Source: Macrostomum hystrix
Taxonomy: Eukaryota; Platyhelminthes; Macrostomidae
Assembly: GCA_950097015.1 (NCBI GenBank)
Contig: CATNEN010000001.1
Location: 16,744,501-16,808,500 of the forward strand
Length of the DNA stretch: 64,000 nt
Reading direction: 5' to 3'
Part shown: in pieces, positions 11,109-24,500 of the stretch
Layout of the letters: the number at the start of each line of letters is the position of its first letter
Position numbering within the stretch: position 1 is the stretch's first letter
Translations under genes and position numbers: made by a program
The notes under the pieces: model-generated
Databases searched by the model: none
Told to the model about the DNA's origin: nothing
What the model saw: only the letters and a program-made list of their open reading frames with translations

Positions 11109-12975
11109 GGTCTAGGGTGTATGTAAGAGTGTCTAGGGAGTATGTAAGAGTGTCTAGGGAGTATGTAAGAGTGTCTAGGGAGTATGTAAGAGTTTCTAGG
11201 GAGTATGTAAGAGTTTCTAGGGAGTATGTAAGAGTTTCTAGGGAATATGTAAGAGTTTCTAGGGAGTATGTAAGAGTGTCTAGGGAGTATGTAAGAGTTT
11301 CTAGGGAGTATGTAAGAGTGTCTAGGGAGTATGTAAGAGTGTCTAGGGAGTATGTAAGAGTGTCTAGGGAGTATGTAAGAGTAAGAGTGTCTAGGGAGTA
11401 TGTAAGAGTGTCTAGGGAGTATGTAAGAGTGTCTAGGGAGTATGTAAGAGTGTCTAGGGAGTATGTAAGAGTGTCTAGGGAGTATGTAAGAGTGTCTAAG
11501 ATGTATGTAAGAGTGTCTAAGATGTATGTAAGAGTGTCTAAGGTGTATGTAAGAGAGTGTCTAAGATGTATGTAAAAGTGTCTAAGGTGTATGTAAGAGA
11601 GTGTCTAAGGTGTATGTAGAGAGTGTCTAAGGTGTATGTAAGAGAGTGTCTAAGGTGTATGTAAGAGAGTGTCTAAGATGTATGTAAGAGTGTCTAAGAT
11701 GTATGTAAGAGAGTGTCTAAGGTGTATTTAAGAGAGTGTCTAAGGTGTATGTAGAGAGTGTCTAAGGTGTATGTAAGAGAGTGTCTAAGGTGTATGTAAG
11801 AGAGTGTCTAAGATGTATGTAAGAGTGTCTAAGATGTATGTAAGAGAGTGTCTAAGGTGTATTTAAGAGAGTGTCTAAGATGTATGTAAGAGAGTGTCTA
11901 AGGTGTATGTAGAGAGTGTCTAAGGTGTATGTAAGAGAGTGTCTAAGGTGTATGTAAGAGAGTGTCTAAGATGTATGTAAGAGTGTCTAAGATGTATGTA
12001 AGAGAGTGTCTAAGGTGTATTTAAGAGAGTGTCTAAGGTGTATGTAGAGAGTGTCTAAGGTGTATGTAAGAGAGTGTCTAAGGTGTATGTAGAGAGTGTC
12101 TAAGGTGTATGTAAGAGAGTGTCTAAGGTGTATGTAAGAGAGTGTCTAAGATGTATGTAAGAGTGTCTAAGATGTATGTAAGAGAGTGTCTAAGGTGTAT
12201 GTAAGAGAGTGTCTAAGGTGTATGTAAGAGTGTCTAAGGTGTATGTAAGAGAGTGTCTAAGGTGTATGTAAGAGAGTGTCTAAGATGTATGTAAAAATGT
12301 CTAAGGTGTATGTAAGAGAGTGTCTAAGGTGTATGTAGAGAGTGTCTAAGGTGTATGTAAGAGAGTTTCTAAGGTGTATGTAAGAGAGTGTCTAAGGTGT
12401 ATGTAGAGAGTGTCTAAGGTGTATGTAAGAGAGTTTCTAAGGTGTATGTAAGAGAGTGTCTAAGATGTATGTAAAAGTGTCTAAGGTGTATGTAAGAGAG
12501 TGTCTAAGGTGTATGTAAGAGAGAGTCTAAGGTGTATGTAGAGAGTGTCTAAGGTGTATGTAAGAGAGTTTCTAAGGTGTATGTAAGAGAGTGTCTAAGA
12601 TGTATGTAAGAGTGTCTAAGATGTATGTAAGAGTGTCTAAGATGTATGTAAGAGTGTCTAAGATGTATGTAAGAGTGTCTAAGATGTATGTAAGAGTCTC
12701 TAAGATGTATGTAAGAGTGTCTAAGATGTATGTAAGAGTGTCTAAGATGTATGTAAGAGTGTCTAAGATGTATGTAAGAGAGTGTCTAAGATGTATGTAA
12801 GAGTGTCTAAGATGTATGTAAGAGAGTGTCTAAGGTGTATGTAAGAGAGTGTCTAAGATATATGTAAGAGAGTGTCTAAGGTGTATGTAAGAGAGTGTCT
12901 AAGGTGTATGTAAGAGAGTGTCTAAGATGTATGTAAGAGAGTGTCTAGGGTGTATGTAAGAATTTCTAGGCTATA
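11109..12975. repeat. 21-23-bp minisatellite with two unit types
   Basis: The left third uses a 21-bp unit (gtctagggagtatgtaagag plus t). From about 11490 the unit becomes gtctaagrtgtatgtaagag with an extra ag, giving 21- and 23-bp versions that alternate in higher-order blocks. About 85 copies in all. The right edge lies about 60 bp from the GPCR stop codon, so the array is probably in or beside that gene's 3' UTR. Confidence 0.96.
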
Positions 12976-13034
12976 AGCTAGTGTATCTATCTCTATTGGA
13001 TGTCAAAGTGTTGTCTAGTTGGTAACTCGAGTGT

Positions 13035-15264
13035 CTAAGTGGCCGGGGTGTCCAGGCGGTATGACACTGGATTCCTGCCAGTTGGTGTTATGCTGTCAGC
13101 ACTAGTACTTCTCTCCCTGCAGCGAGCGCAGCAGAACCTGTCCACAGTTGTTCGCACAAACGGCACATCCCTGGCGTAGATGATCCAATTGAAGCCGTAG
13201 AACACAGCGTACATGATGTTGAATAGCAAACCCAGATTAGTCCAGTAAGTGACATTCAGATAGTAGGCCACTGTGTCTGTGCGCCTCAGATCAGAGGACT
13301 GGGCGTACACGGTTCCCACTCCTAGCACAGCAGCTGCCGGCGTCAGCGTAGCCGTATAGAACAGACTCAAACTGAAGATGGTGAGAGTGACTCTGGTTGA
13401 GTTTTTCTGCTCATCTCTACTCGGGCCAGCGTCTGTCGAGCCCTTCAGAGCTCCTTTGCCAAGTTGAATTAAGCGAACTCTGTAAGCTAGGAAGGCGTTG
13501 AACAGTAGCATGAGAACGGACACTAGTCCTCCCCTGTGTACAGTTGTGATGTACACAGCCATAATGTCGCGCTGCTCTGAATCAACGGCGAAACAATTGA
13601 GAAACAGCGCGTTGGAGTCCAAGAATATGAGATTGCGGCTGAGTCGATAGATTGGCAGAATTGGACAGGACAGGGCCAATGAGAGCAGACCTGTCGAAAT
13701 CAGTATGAAGCATCTGTTAGCACTGTGGCACATTGCTCTTTTATTAGAAACTATAGGGAGCTGGCCAAATCAATATCCTCAATCCTCAATCTGTATATAG
13801 ATTCACCGATTTACTAACCTTAACTTTGTTGTCTTACCTGTGTGGGGAATTTTAATTTAGCTCTTCACTTCCTTATCAGATCCGCAGCATGTTCTGCATG
13901 TCAGATTCGACTGAATTTTATAGTTATAAAATACTCGTTTTCGACGACGACTAGAGATAACAGAATGATCACCAGATAAGCTATTCGTACAACTGCGAGA
14001 AAAATGTTATTTTAGGGAACTAAAAATGGTCTAGTCCATGCTCTGACCCAATTTTTAAAAGTTTAAATATTTACAAAAAATTTTCCTTTAGCTATGGCCA
14101 ATAGGTCATCAGGTGTATCAGGAATAAGTCATCAGGTGTATCAGGAATAGGTCATCAGGTGTGTCAGGTATTGGGTCATCATGTGTTTCAGGAATAAGTC
14201 ATCAGGTATGTCAGGTATTGGGTCATCAGGTGTGTCAGTAATAAGATCATCAGGTGTGTCAGGAATAAGTCATCAGGTGTGTCAGGAATAGGTCATCAGG
14301 TGTGTCAGATATTGGTTATCAGGTGTGTCAGGTATAGGTCATCAGGTGTGTCAGATATTGGTTATCAGGTGTGTCAGGTATAGGTCATCAGGTGTGTCAG
14401 ATATTGGTTATCAGGTGTGTCAGGTATAGGTCATCAGGTGTGTCAGATATTGGTTATCAGGTGTGTCAGGTATAGGTCATCAGGTGTGTCAGATATTGGT
14501 TATCAGGTGTGTCAGGTATAGGTCATCAGGTGTGTCAGGTATTGGGATATCAGGTGTGTCAGGTATTGGGATATCAGGTGTGTCAGGTATTGGGATATCA
14601 GGTGTGTCAGGTATAGGTCATCAGGAGTGTCAGCTAAGGGGCAATATCAATGTCAACAATGGGTCAGCAAAGCATGTCCCTTACCCAGTCCAGCTGCCAC
14701 ACGCCTGCTGAACCTCAGCCCGTAGGTCCTGTAGTTGAAGGGCCAGGTTAGCGCGTGCAGCCTGTCAATCATGAGGGCCAGCATGAGCAGCAGGGCAAAG
14801 GCTCCAGCGGAGGACATTGTGAAGCTCCAAGCCACGCAGAACCAATCAGTTGGGTACAGTGGGAACTCGAAATCGCCTTTGCTATAGCTGAACAGGCCTC
14901 TATGAATTGTCTGTGAGAAGAACTGGTGCGTGACAATCACAGCATTCACAGGTAGGAGGCAGGCGATGTACACGTGCGGCTTGGACCATCTGCTGGTGGA
15001 TCGCAGCATCAGAACTAGGGTAGCCAGGTTGCCTAATAGGCCAGCAACCAGGCAAACAGGTACTAGTGTTAGTGAAGCCCAGCAGGTGATAGTCTCCAGG
15101 GTGAGGGTGCGGTGGTACAGGCTAGATAGCTCAGGATTTCTGTGCAGAGCCGATTTGAGCTGACCAAAGAAGGCTGCATACCTGCTACTGCTGCCGCTCG
15201 ATTTGATCAGGCTTGTCGGTGTGACGTCATTGTCCGTAATTGTTGCTAGCCAAGTAGAGTTCAT
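13035..15264 (-). CDS. Rhodopsin-family (class A) G protein-coupled receptor, 426 aa, orphan
   Basis: Two exons on the - strand, 15264-14685 and 13735-13035, join at phase 1 to give 426 residues. An N-terminal extracellular tail of about 60 residues (N-glycosylation site NST at residue 2) precedes seven hydrophobic segments. TM1 has GLLGNLATLVLML with the family Asn. TM3 ends in MIDRLHALTWP, a DRY-type motif. TM7 reads LLFNIMYAVFYGFNWIIYA in place of NPxxY and is followed by a short basic tail with CCARC, possibly palmitoylated. The usual TM2 Asp appears to be Asn (LLPVNAV) and TM6 lacks CWxP. The pattern recalls FMRFamide/neuropeptide-type receptors of invertebrates, but the ligand cannot be assigned. 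The intron 14684-13736 holds a 19-bp minisatellite. The acceptor could alternatively be two bases upstream, which would break the frame, so 13735 is preferred. Confidence 0.8.
14105..14635. repeat. Intronic minisatellite, 17-20 bp (ggtcatcaggtgtgtcagg)
   Basis: About 28 copies of ggtcatcaggtgtgtcagg and the variants tattggttatcaggtgtgtc and tattgggatatcaggtgtgt, which alternate as dimers between 14290 and 14530. It fills the near-exon end of the GPCR intron and stops about 50 bp before the donor at 14684. Confidence 0.95.
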
Positions 15265-18200
15265 ATTTGAATTGATGTTGGATGCTGCTGTTGCTGATTA
15301 GATTGCCAAAACTTATATTTTATCTTTCCTTGCAAGCTCATCGTTCAACTGCTTGATTCTCAGTGGTTGGACCATTTGGTCCAATCAGGGGAGCTAAAAT
15401 GCTGTTTTTCACATGTTTCAGATCTACAGTAAAGAAACTTTTATATTGGCTTTTAACTGTTTAACAAGAAAAAAAGCTTTTTAGGCAGATTAATCATGAG
15501 AAAAATCATGCATTCGAATTTAAAATCATCGATCAATTTGCTCTCGGCGAATTAATCGATTGTTTTGCTTCCCCCGCAGAAATTCTTAGGGTCAATGAAT
15601 TTTAGCAGCTCAAACAACTCCTACTTCCTCTATACTTTTTGTGCTCTCAATTTTATCACCATATTTGGTCGCATTCCATTATGCGAAAAAAAATGCTACC
15701 TTTGTTCCCGTGATTCTGAACCTCTTTCGTTGATTTTGTAAATGCGTGGCTTTCATCAGATCTGCATCGATTTACAGGAAATGGCAGCTACAAGGCTGTC
15801 ATAAAAATTGTCTCTGAAGTCTGTTGCAAGTTTTTGTCGACACTGATTTTATTATTTGGTGTGACACGAGCGAAACGAGTAAACTGCACGCGTTCAACTT
15901 GAGAACTATGCTGACATAAATAATTTTTTAATTCAGAAAAAAAAATTATTTCTCTTTGCGAAACAGCTTTTTTAGATTAGTGAGATTTTTTAAGAAAGTA
16001 TGGACCGATTTGGCTTCTAAATTAGGAGTTGAAAGACTTCGTGACTGCTTTGGGAAATCACAATTGTTTTCTCGGTTTTTCGGCTAAGCTATTTTTAACA
16101 AATGATTCGGGGTGCTTTGAGAATGCGAAGATCAATTTGTCATTATTTAACTACCTCTTCTTAGTTTATAAAATTTTGTTTCTTTTATGATTACACGAAG
16201 ATGCAACTTCAGTGTTCAAAAACAGAAGCAACCGTTTCAGGTTTTAACTACCGTTTTTACGTTCCGGTTTTGTAATTACCCAGACACAAAACCAAGCCTG
16301 CAAGGTCGTCAAAAGTGGTGGCTTGTTAGTGCACATTAAAGTCCTTTTGAACTTTTTTTTCTGTTGTCCAGTTGAATTACTAATCACATTCTGGAGAAAC
16401 CTTTCAGTTTTCAAACAAATAGTTTCTTGTTTTCTTTAGAAATTAAAAACACTGGCGAGATGGAACAATTATTTTTATTTAGCGTATATAAACTTAATAG
16501 TTTGTCACTAATGTGAGCATCTAATATTATCCTGATTTTGTACTAATAAAATTGTAGCAATTGTGTAAATATATATTTAGAATGTCTGCTCACTTGTTGC
16601 TTGGTACCGAAGCTTAACGCTTCGATGTATGTCTACGTTCAAATGTTGAAAAATGTCAAATGAAATGTCGGTGTATGGACAAACAAAAAATATAATGAAT
16701 AAACTTATAATTCATAAAATGATAATTAGAGAATGACTCTATCATGCATTTCACTAAAAATCAAGATTCTGAAGTAACAGCGAAATTTGAGTAAGTCGAT
16801 TGTGTGTATTCTACCTCGTAAAAGCAGTTTTTTTGCTTACGGACACTAATTGTTCTTAAGTGGCAGAAAGAGGACAAATTAAAGAAATCCGAAAAGAAAA
16901 CCTAACATCAAAAGGGGAGAAACGCTTTTCATGTCAACTACGGTAAAAAAATTGTTTGAAGGAAATAAAACTTTCACTAAACCGTTAAAAACTATTGCAG
17001 AAAATTAGATTTCCATTTTTATTGGACAATAAAGACACTATAAATATAGCTGGGTCGAAAAAATGGTCTGTATAGCTACTGCATGCTCTTTCGTTATTGT
17101 GATGAAACTAATTATTAATTTTTCACATCTTAGGAAAAGCAAGTAAAGCTCTTTTCTCAATTCAATTTATAACAATTATCTGTCTATCTTTACTTTAAAA
17201 TAAAGAGTTAGGCCTATTCGTTTGTTAAAATGTCGATTGCTCTCAGTATTGAATTTTCTAATGCATGCCGATTTTTTCAGTCGAAAAATAAAACAATTGT
17301 AAATAATTATCACAGCTATTGCAAAAATTCATTTATCTAGGAAAAAAACTACGAAAAATTATAATATTAAAAAATAAAAACTGCGCCGTGTAACAAACGT
17401 GATATACAAACGTAGTACTAAAAGTATTATTTTGGGCAAGAGTGTTTAGACGTAAGATTTTAATGAGTCTCGGCAGCATTAATTTTCTTGTCAGTGCGTT
17501 AAATAGTATTTGATTATAGTTAATTAATAGAAAATTAGTGATAAAAAGAGAAATATATAATTAGAATAAAAATTGTAATCTAAGTCACTTATATCTACAG
17601 TAACTTTTCTACTCGCATAAATCACGAATAAGACAGTTTTCAATCAAAAGTCTAAGGAAATAATTCATAAGAATTCATCGTTTTACGCAAAGAAATATTG
17701 TTCAGCAGAGCTAAACTTTTCGACAACCATTTTTGAAGAGGGTTTTACTGAATATGGACAGTACAGACAAAAAGAAATGAGTGCAAGTAACATATACCCA
17801 GTAAAAATGTAGCATTTTCTAATATTGTTGTTACTCCAACTTTTTTCTGTTGAAGGTACTTACAAAGTGTAAAATAAAAATATTTATTATCTGCAGTATT
17901 TAACGAGCAAACTTATGTAGTAACTTGGACTATCAAATACTAGTTGATATATGCTTCCAATAAAAATGCTACTGTAGCTGACTAGACTAGCTCTATAAAC
18001 GATGTGCAATTTTCTCACGGATGGACAATTTCACCTACTGCAAAAAAATCCGAAAGTGAACGTAAAAATCTGAAACTGAAGTGAGCCTACAATAATTGGA
18101 TGGTTTTCAACAAAGATTTGTCGATACGCAAGAGCGAGATGATTTACAAGTTAATTACTCGTACAAAAATAAAATATCGTTTTTAACGACAAAAATGTTC

Positions 18201-18432
18201 TACGTCAGCAACTAAAGAATAAATGGCGAAGAAGTAAAACAAAAAACTAAACAAAGTATTTTAATGAATATTATGCTTTTTGTTAACATTTATGGCGTAA
18301 GTTTCACCTTTCTGGTGTTCTTGTGTCCGTATAGAAAATGTTCATTTAAAAATAGTTCCCTAAATAAAAGCTGTGTGGCAAAAAATTTTCTTTTCTGAAT
18401 CTCTTCTCATCAAAAGAATCAGGTTGAACTTT
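15265..18432. other. 3.2 kb AT-rich intergenic region, no gene recognised
   Basis: The region lies between the 5' end of the GPCR and the 3' end of ChAT, both on the - strand. It has no ORF of note, no tandem array and no SINE that I can see, which contrasts with the rest of the window. It may hold the GPCR promoter near 15265-15600, but no element can be named. Confidence 0.5.
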
Positions 18433-18438
18433 TTTATT
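18433..18438 (-). promoter_or_regulatory. Candidate poly(A) signal of ChAT
   Basis: AATAAA on the - strand (tttatt on the + strand), 83 bp downstream of the ChAT stop codon at 18521. This is a plausible distance for a 3' UTR. Confidence 0.45.
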
Positions 18439-18520
18439 TAATTTAGCCGGAAAATATTATCCGTTGGACTGATTTTCTAGTTTTGAATAACTCGAATCTG
18501 CTATCTGTTGCCGACTGCTG

Positions 18521-21500
18521 CTATTCTTTCGCGGAAGAGTCAGTCTCGCCGTTCTCCCTCGGTGTTAGCGAGGTCTCCTCAGGAATCTTGGACTCTGTGC
18601 TGACGGTGTTGGTCTTGGCCAGCTCCACGTTGGCTTGAATCATCTCGTGCATGTCTTCGAAAGCCTGACGGAGGGCCTGGCCATACCGGAGAGCTGAGAT
18701 GTCCGGATTAGGGCAATCGCGCCAGCACGAGATGCAGGCCACAATGCTGTCCGTGTGCAGATTGTAGGCGGCACCGTAGCCGTTTGGTACCACAGCGCCG
18801 TAGCAGATCAGGGCGTCCGTTGTGGTGGACACCTGTGCGATTGATGTGGACCGGAGACGCCGGAGAGGGTATCAGTCGAATGTATCTAATAGATATAAGA
18901 TATATATATGATAAGATAATATAATATAATAGATAATCTAATAGATATAAGATATATATATGATAAGATAATATAATATAATAGATAATCTAATAGATAT
19001 AAGATATATATATGATAAGATAATATAATATAATATATAGATAATATATGTATCTGTATCTAACTTGTATCTATTCTGTATCTATTTTGTATCTACTTGA
19101 ACATCAAATCCGTATATAACTATAGTATCTAACTAGTAGTAATGTAGATCACAAACGTCCAGATACAACCGGTATCACGATGTTCAAGCTAACATAATCT
19201 AACAATAAAATGAAGCGTGAATCAAAGCCGGAAAAAGCCGGAAAGTTTGTCTCACCTGACTAGTGGACAATCGGAACTGGTTGCACTCCACGTAGACGGG
19301 GTCCGTGAACAGGTCCGGCATGCTGCCCATCACCGACTGGGCGGTGACACGCAAGCCCAGCATGTGATTGTCGACCCCGTGGCCTAGGATTGTCTTGAGC
19401 ATGTGCTCAGTCTGGTGCTCGATGGCTTCGCGAAGTAGCTTGAGCTTTTGCTCAGCCTGGTATGAAAAAAATGAGTAGTCTTTTAATCAGTAAAATTATT
19501 TATCAATATAAAAGGTATCTCACCGTAGCCTTGACGTCACCCTCCATGGCTTTGACCCACTGAAGTGCGGCCATGGTGGCCGAGTGAATGACGTCCACCC
19601 GACCCAGGTGAAATCGACGAATTGAGGCGCTCTCGTAAGTTGGCACCAGGTATTTGTGCACCCTAATGGTTTTTTGGCAAATTTTTTAGCTGATTATTAA
19701 ACACTATAATCGCAAGAAATTAAAATAAGGCATGACTAATTGATCCAGCTTAGCTGATTGGCTAGAGGACCAACCACCTCACTCCTCTCTAGTCCGGCAT
19801 CCACCCCACTCCAGTTTTGTCCGACACACACCCCAATTTTCCGCGGAGAACGACACCCATCCCACTCCACGTCATCGGCTCCCCACCTCATTCTTCCGCA
19901 GTCTGACACCCACCCCAATTTTCCGCGGAGAATGACACCCACCCCACTCCCCGGCGCATCACAAACACCTCTATCTCGAGCCAATCAACGAATACTGACT
20001 AAAATAGTTCTTTTTGACTGATAATGATAAAAAATGAAAACACTGACTTGTAATGCGCCAACTGCAGTGCCAACTGGACGAACGAGTCGGGGCTCATGTT
20101 CACCGTTTTTGGATACTCTCGGCCAAACATGTCGAAGCGTAAAATGTAGAGATCCAGATCGTCTACTAGCCTGAAAGAGTTTTAAGAATTCGGATTGCAA
20201 TTATAGCTAAGACGTAGGTGGTTATTGTTTGAGATTTCTCGTTCATTCACAGCTTTAAGATATCTTTAAATATATGTTTTCTGCTAGATGTTACTTGTCA
20301 GATATCACTTATTACAAATCGCTTGTTGGATAACACCTGCTAGATATACACATGTTAGATACCATAATACCATATGTTAGATACCACGTTTTAATGCCAT
20401 ATGTTAGATAACACCTGTTAGATAAACAAATTTTAGATAACACCTGTTAGATAACACCTGTCAGATAACACCTGTTAGAAAGCACCTGTTATATAACACC
20501 TGTTGGATTGCACCTGTTAGATAACACCTGCTAGATATACACATGTTAGATACCATAATACCATATGTTAGATACCACGTTTTAATGCCATATGTTAGAT
20601 AACACCTGTTAGATAAACAAATTTTAGATAACACCTGTTAGATAACACCTGTCAGATAACACCTGTTAGATAACACCTGTTGGATAACACCTGTTAGATA
20701 ACACCTGTTGGATAACACCTGTTAGATAGCACCTGTTAGATTGTACCTGTTAGAAAACACCTGTTAGATAAACACATTTTAGATAACACATGTTAGATAG
20801 CACCTTTTAGATAACACCTGTTAGAAAACACATGTTAGATAGCACCTGTTAGATAACACCTGTTGAATAACACCTGTTAGATAACACCTGTTAGATAACA
20901 CCTGTTAGATTGCACCTGTTAGATAGGACCTGTTAGATAAGACCTGCTAGATAGCACCTGTTAGATAACACATGTTAGATAGCACCTGTTAGATAAACAC
21001 ATTTTAGATAACACATGTTAGATAGCACCTTTTAGATAACACCTGTTGGATAACACCTGTTAGATAGCACCTGTTAGATTGCACCTGTTAGAAAACACCT
21101 GTTAGAAAAACCTGTTAGATAGCACCTGTTGGATAACACCTGTTAGATAACACCTGTTGGATAACACCTGTTAGATAACACCTGTTAGATTGCACCTGTT
21201 AGATAGGACCTGTTAGATAACACCTGTTAGATAGCACCTGTTATATAACACCTGTTGGATTGCACCTGTCAGACATTAGAGCATAGCTCACTTGTCAATC
21301 TCTCGCAGGCCATTCTCCACGTGTTCAACGGTCTGCTTGTCGATGTGCCAGTCCAACTTTTGCGGATGCGGCAGATCGCAGATGGACGGAAATCTTCTCA
21401 GCCGTTTTGTCTTCATCTCCTCCCTGGTTTGGTTTGAGGTGGTACGTGTTTTCTGAATCCTTTAAGGGGAAATCTACTAAAATTCACGAGAAAACTGTGA

Positions 21501-24500
21501 CTTTTCAGAGTAATAAAATATGTACGGCTTTAATAAAGCAATATATTTTTAAACATTTTATATTGCAAGCATTGCAGTGATGAGTTCATTTGATAGGCAA
21601 AGTTTTTTGTAACACATTTTGCTGCGAGAAATCAATGTGACAAAGTAGTGACTTTTTTAGGGAATTTTTTAAATATTTTGTTATAAAAAATTGTCACCTT
21701 CTAGTCAACATGTCACCTATTAGACAGAATTTTTTCCTGTTAGACAACAATGTCACTTCACCTGTTAGACAGGAGTGTCACCTGTTAGACTAGAGTGTCA
21801 CCTGTTAGACAGGATTGTGTAATCTGTAAGACAGAAGACATTTCTGTGAGACAGAAATTTCCGATAAAATGTCTTGCCCATCAAAAATTTCAAACAAACT
21901 TGTGACAGTGCCAAAGATTTGTGCCAAAAGCGAATCAGCATAATAACTAAAAGTGAAAAAATTCGTCATCCATAATCATCTCTCTAGGTCGAGAAATTTT
22001 CAAATTTTGTTTAAACCAGCCAAACAAACATGAACTTACGGTATCACTTGGCCGACATTGTGTTGAGCATCACTGCAGCATCATCATGCGAATACAATGC
22101 AGTATATACGATGCATGAGAGTAAATCTTTTAAGGACAATGCATTCTCTGAATCTAAAGACGTACATCATGTACACAAACGTATAATACGTTAAAAACTG
22201 CGTAGAAAAAATACGGTTTTAACACGCCGCATAAACGATTTGCGAAAGAACAGTGCTTTAGATTGCGCAATGTTCAGAGACTATCACATAACTAAGCGCT
22301 TACTAATAGAAAAAAAATATTATTAATGTACGAGTATTATATCGGATCTTTAGACTTTTATGTAGAAATTCACGATTGAAATTTACGGAAAATTGTAATT
22401 TCTAATAATTTTTTGCCAAATCTGGTTTGCTTTAATTAGTGGGAAAGTATATGGATATTAAAAAACAAGGAGTGTATTAAAAATTCTCTCTGATTATTAG
22501 GTCTCAAAAGAAAGTGTTTCCAGAAAGTCTAGTTTTAGAGAAGGTAGGTTGATGGAAAATTGTGATTTCATGTCAATTTATTACTTGAGAAGAAGTGGAT
22601 TTTTTTTAGAGAAAATGAGTCTTAGAAAAAGTGGGACCTAAGAAAATGTAATTCTGCGAAAAAAAAGTGTAATTCTTAAAAGTTGTGAATTAAAATAATA
22701 ATAAAAATAAATAATTAAATAAATTAGAAGGGATTTAATAAAATAATTAAATAGTTAAAAAATAGGGATTTTCAGAAGAAAGAATTTGAAGAAAAAATTA
22801 TATTTTTAGAGAATTGAGATTTTTTATTAGGATTTGTAGATCTTTATAATTCTAGGAGAAAATCGTGACTTTTTGAAAATCGAGAACTTCAGATAAATTG
22901 AAACTTTTAATTTTGTTCGTTTTGTGATTGTTCGGTAATTCGCTAGTATTCTAGTCAACAAACTCAACGGGAACCACATAAATGAGCTCTAAGGCTTACA
23001 TAAACATTACGTTGCCATATCAGCATCATGAAGGGGTCACTAATCAATCGCTGCTGCATGCACTTACTGTTTGCCTGCATCCGCTGGCTGTCCATTGTCA
23101 TCATCGATTGCCGCAGCACTTTGTTTTAACAAAAAATTTAACGATATTTTTTAAGATTACCGCATTGGTGGATTTTAATTGGCAGCAGCAATGAAAAATC
23201 ATTGGGTAAAATTAACACAGTGGTAAAGCATAAAATATTTTTTATTAAAATGAACTTAAATGTCGACTTTGCTACTATAAGCAGTAGCAAATATTTCTAT
23301 ACTAGAAAATAATTTACTTACATGTAAGCCAAGATGTGCTCGATAAGTTTGATCACTGCAATGCCTTCGCTAACCGAATGCTCGTAGTTTAGTCCCGTGT
23401 TGCCATCAGCAGAGACCACGAACTGAAATCACAGTTTTAGAGATGCCAAGTGATACCTGTTGCATATATTAGAGATTGATAACTGTTACAATAGGATTGA
23501 TACCTGTTATTAGGGATGATACCTGTTATTAGGGATGATACCTGTAACAAAAACGATGATACCTGTCGCATACATTAGCTACATTAGGAGTTGTACCAGT
23601 TAATTAAGAGCTGTTTCCTGTTGCACTTATAGGTTTTATACCTGTTAAATACTGAGGTGTTATGCCTGTTCAGCACAGTTCAGAATTGCTAGGATTTAGC
23701 AACAAAAACTAATGGCGATTGAGTGAACTTTAGGCAAAAGTACACAACTATTTTAACGAGTGAACGGATTGAGTCTAGTTGAGTTGTGGCCAGTTAAGCT
23801 AACAAGAAAGGGCTATACTCAAATCAGTTTCTTGGCTTTCTAAATTAGTGCCAAAAATGCTTCGGTTTGGAGATAATTATAGGGAGTTTGTAGCATTGGT
23901 TGGATCGGAAAAAATGAGCTCTTAACGATGTTTCAAATTGTTAAGCCCGTAACTTTGAGCAGGCTACAATGATCTCAAAAAAGTTTTTTCTTAACCTAAA
24001 AACTCTGCACTTTATTATGCCTTAAGCTATTCATTCTACTCGAAAATTATCCCCTAAGCTACTCAATCTACTCAATAATCGTCCTCTCTGAAGCTACTCA
24101 ATCTACTCGAGAATTATCCTCTCTGAAGCTACTCAATCTACTCGAGAATTATCCTTTCTGAAGCTACTCAATCTACTCGAGAATTATCCCCTCTGAAGCT
24201 ACTCAATCTACTCGAGAATTATCCTCTCTGAAGCTACTCAATCTACTCGAGAATTATCCTCTCTGAAGCTACTCAATCTACTCGAGAATTATCCTTTCTG
24301 AAGCTACTCAATCTACTCGAGAATTATCCTCTCTGAAGCTACTCAATCTACTCGAGAATTATCCCCTCTGAAGCTACTCAATCTACTCGAGAATTATCCT
24401 CTCTGAAGCTACTCAATCTAACCCGAAATTCTCAAACCAACCTCAACCTCACATCAGGTCTCACCTGCATTGTCTTGTCGTACCACCTGTTGGCTCCATT

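Noticed and set aside
11060-11575. 171-codon VRVSREY repeat ORF
   Set aside because: It is a product of the 21-bp minisatellite unit and disappears where the unit becomes 23 bp.
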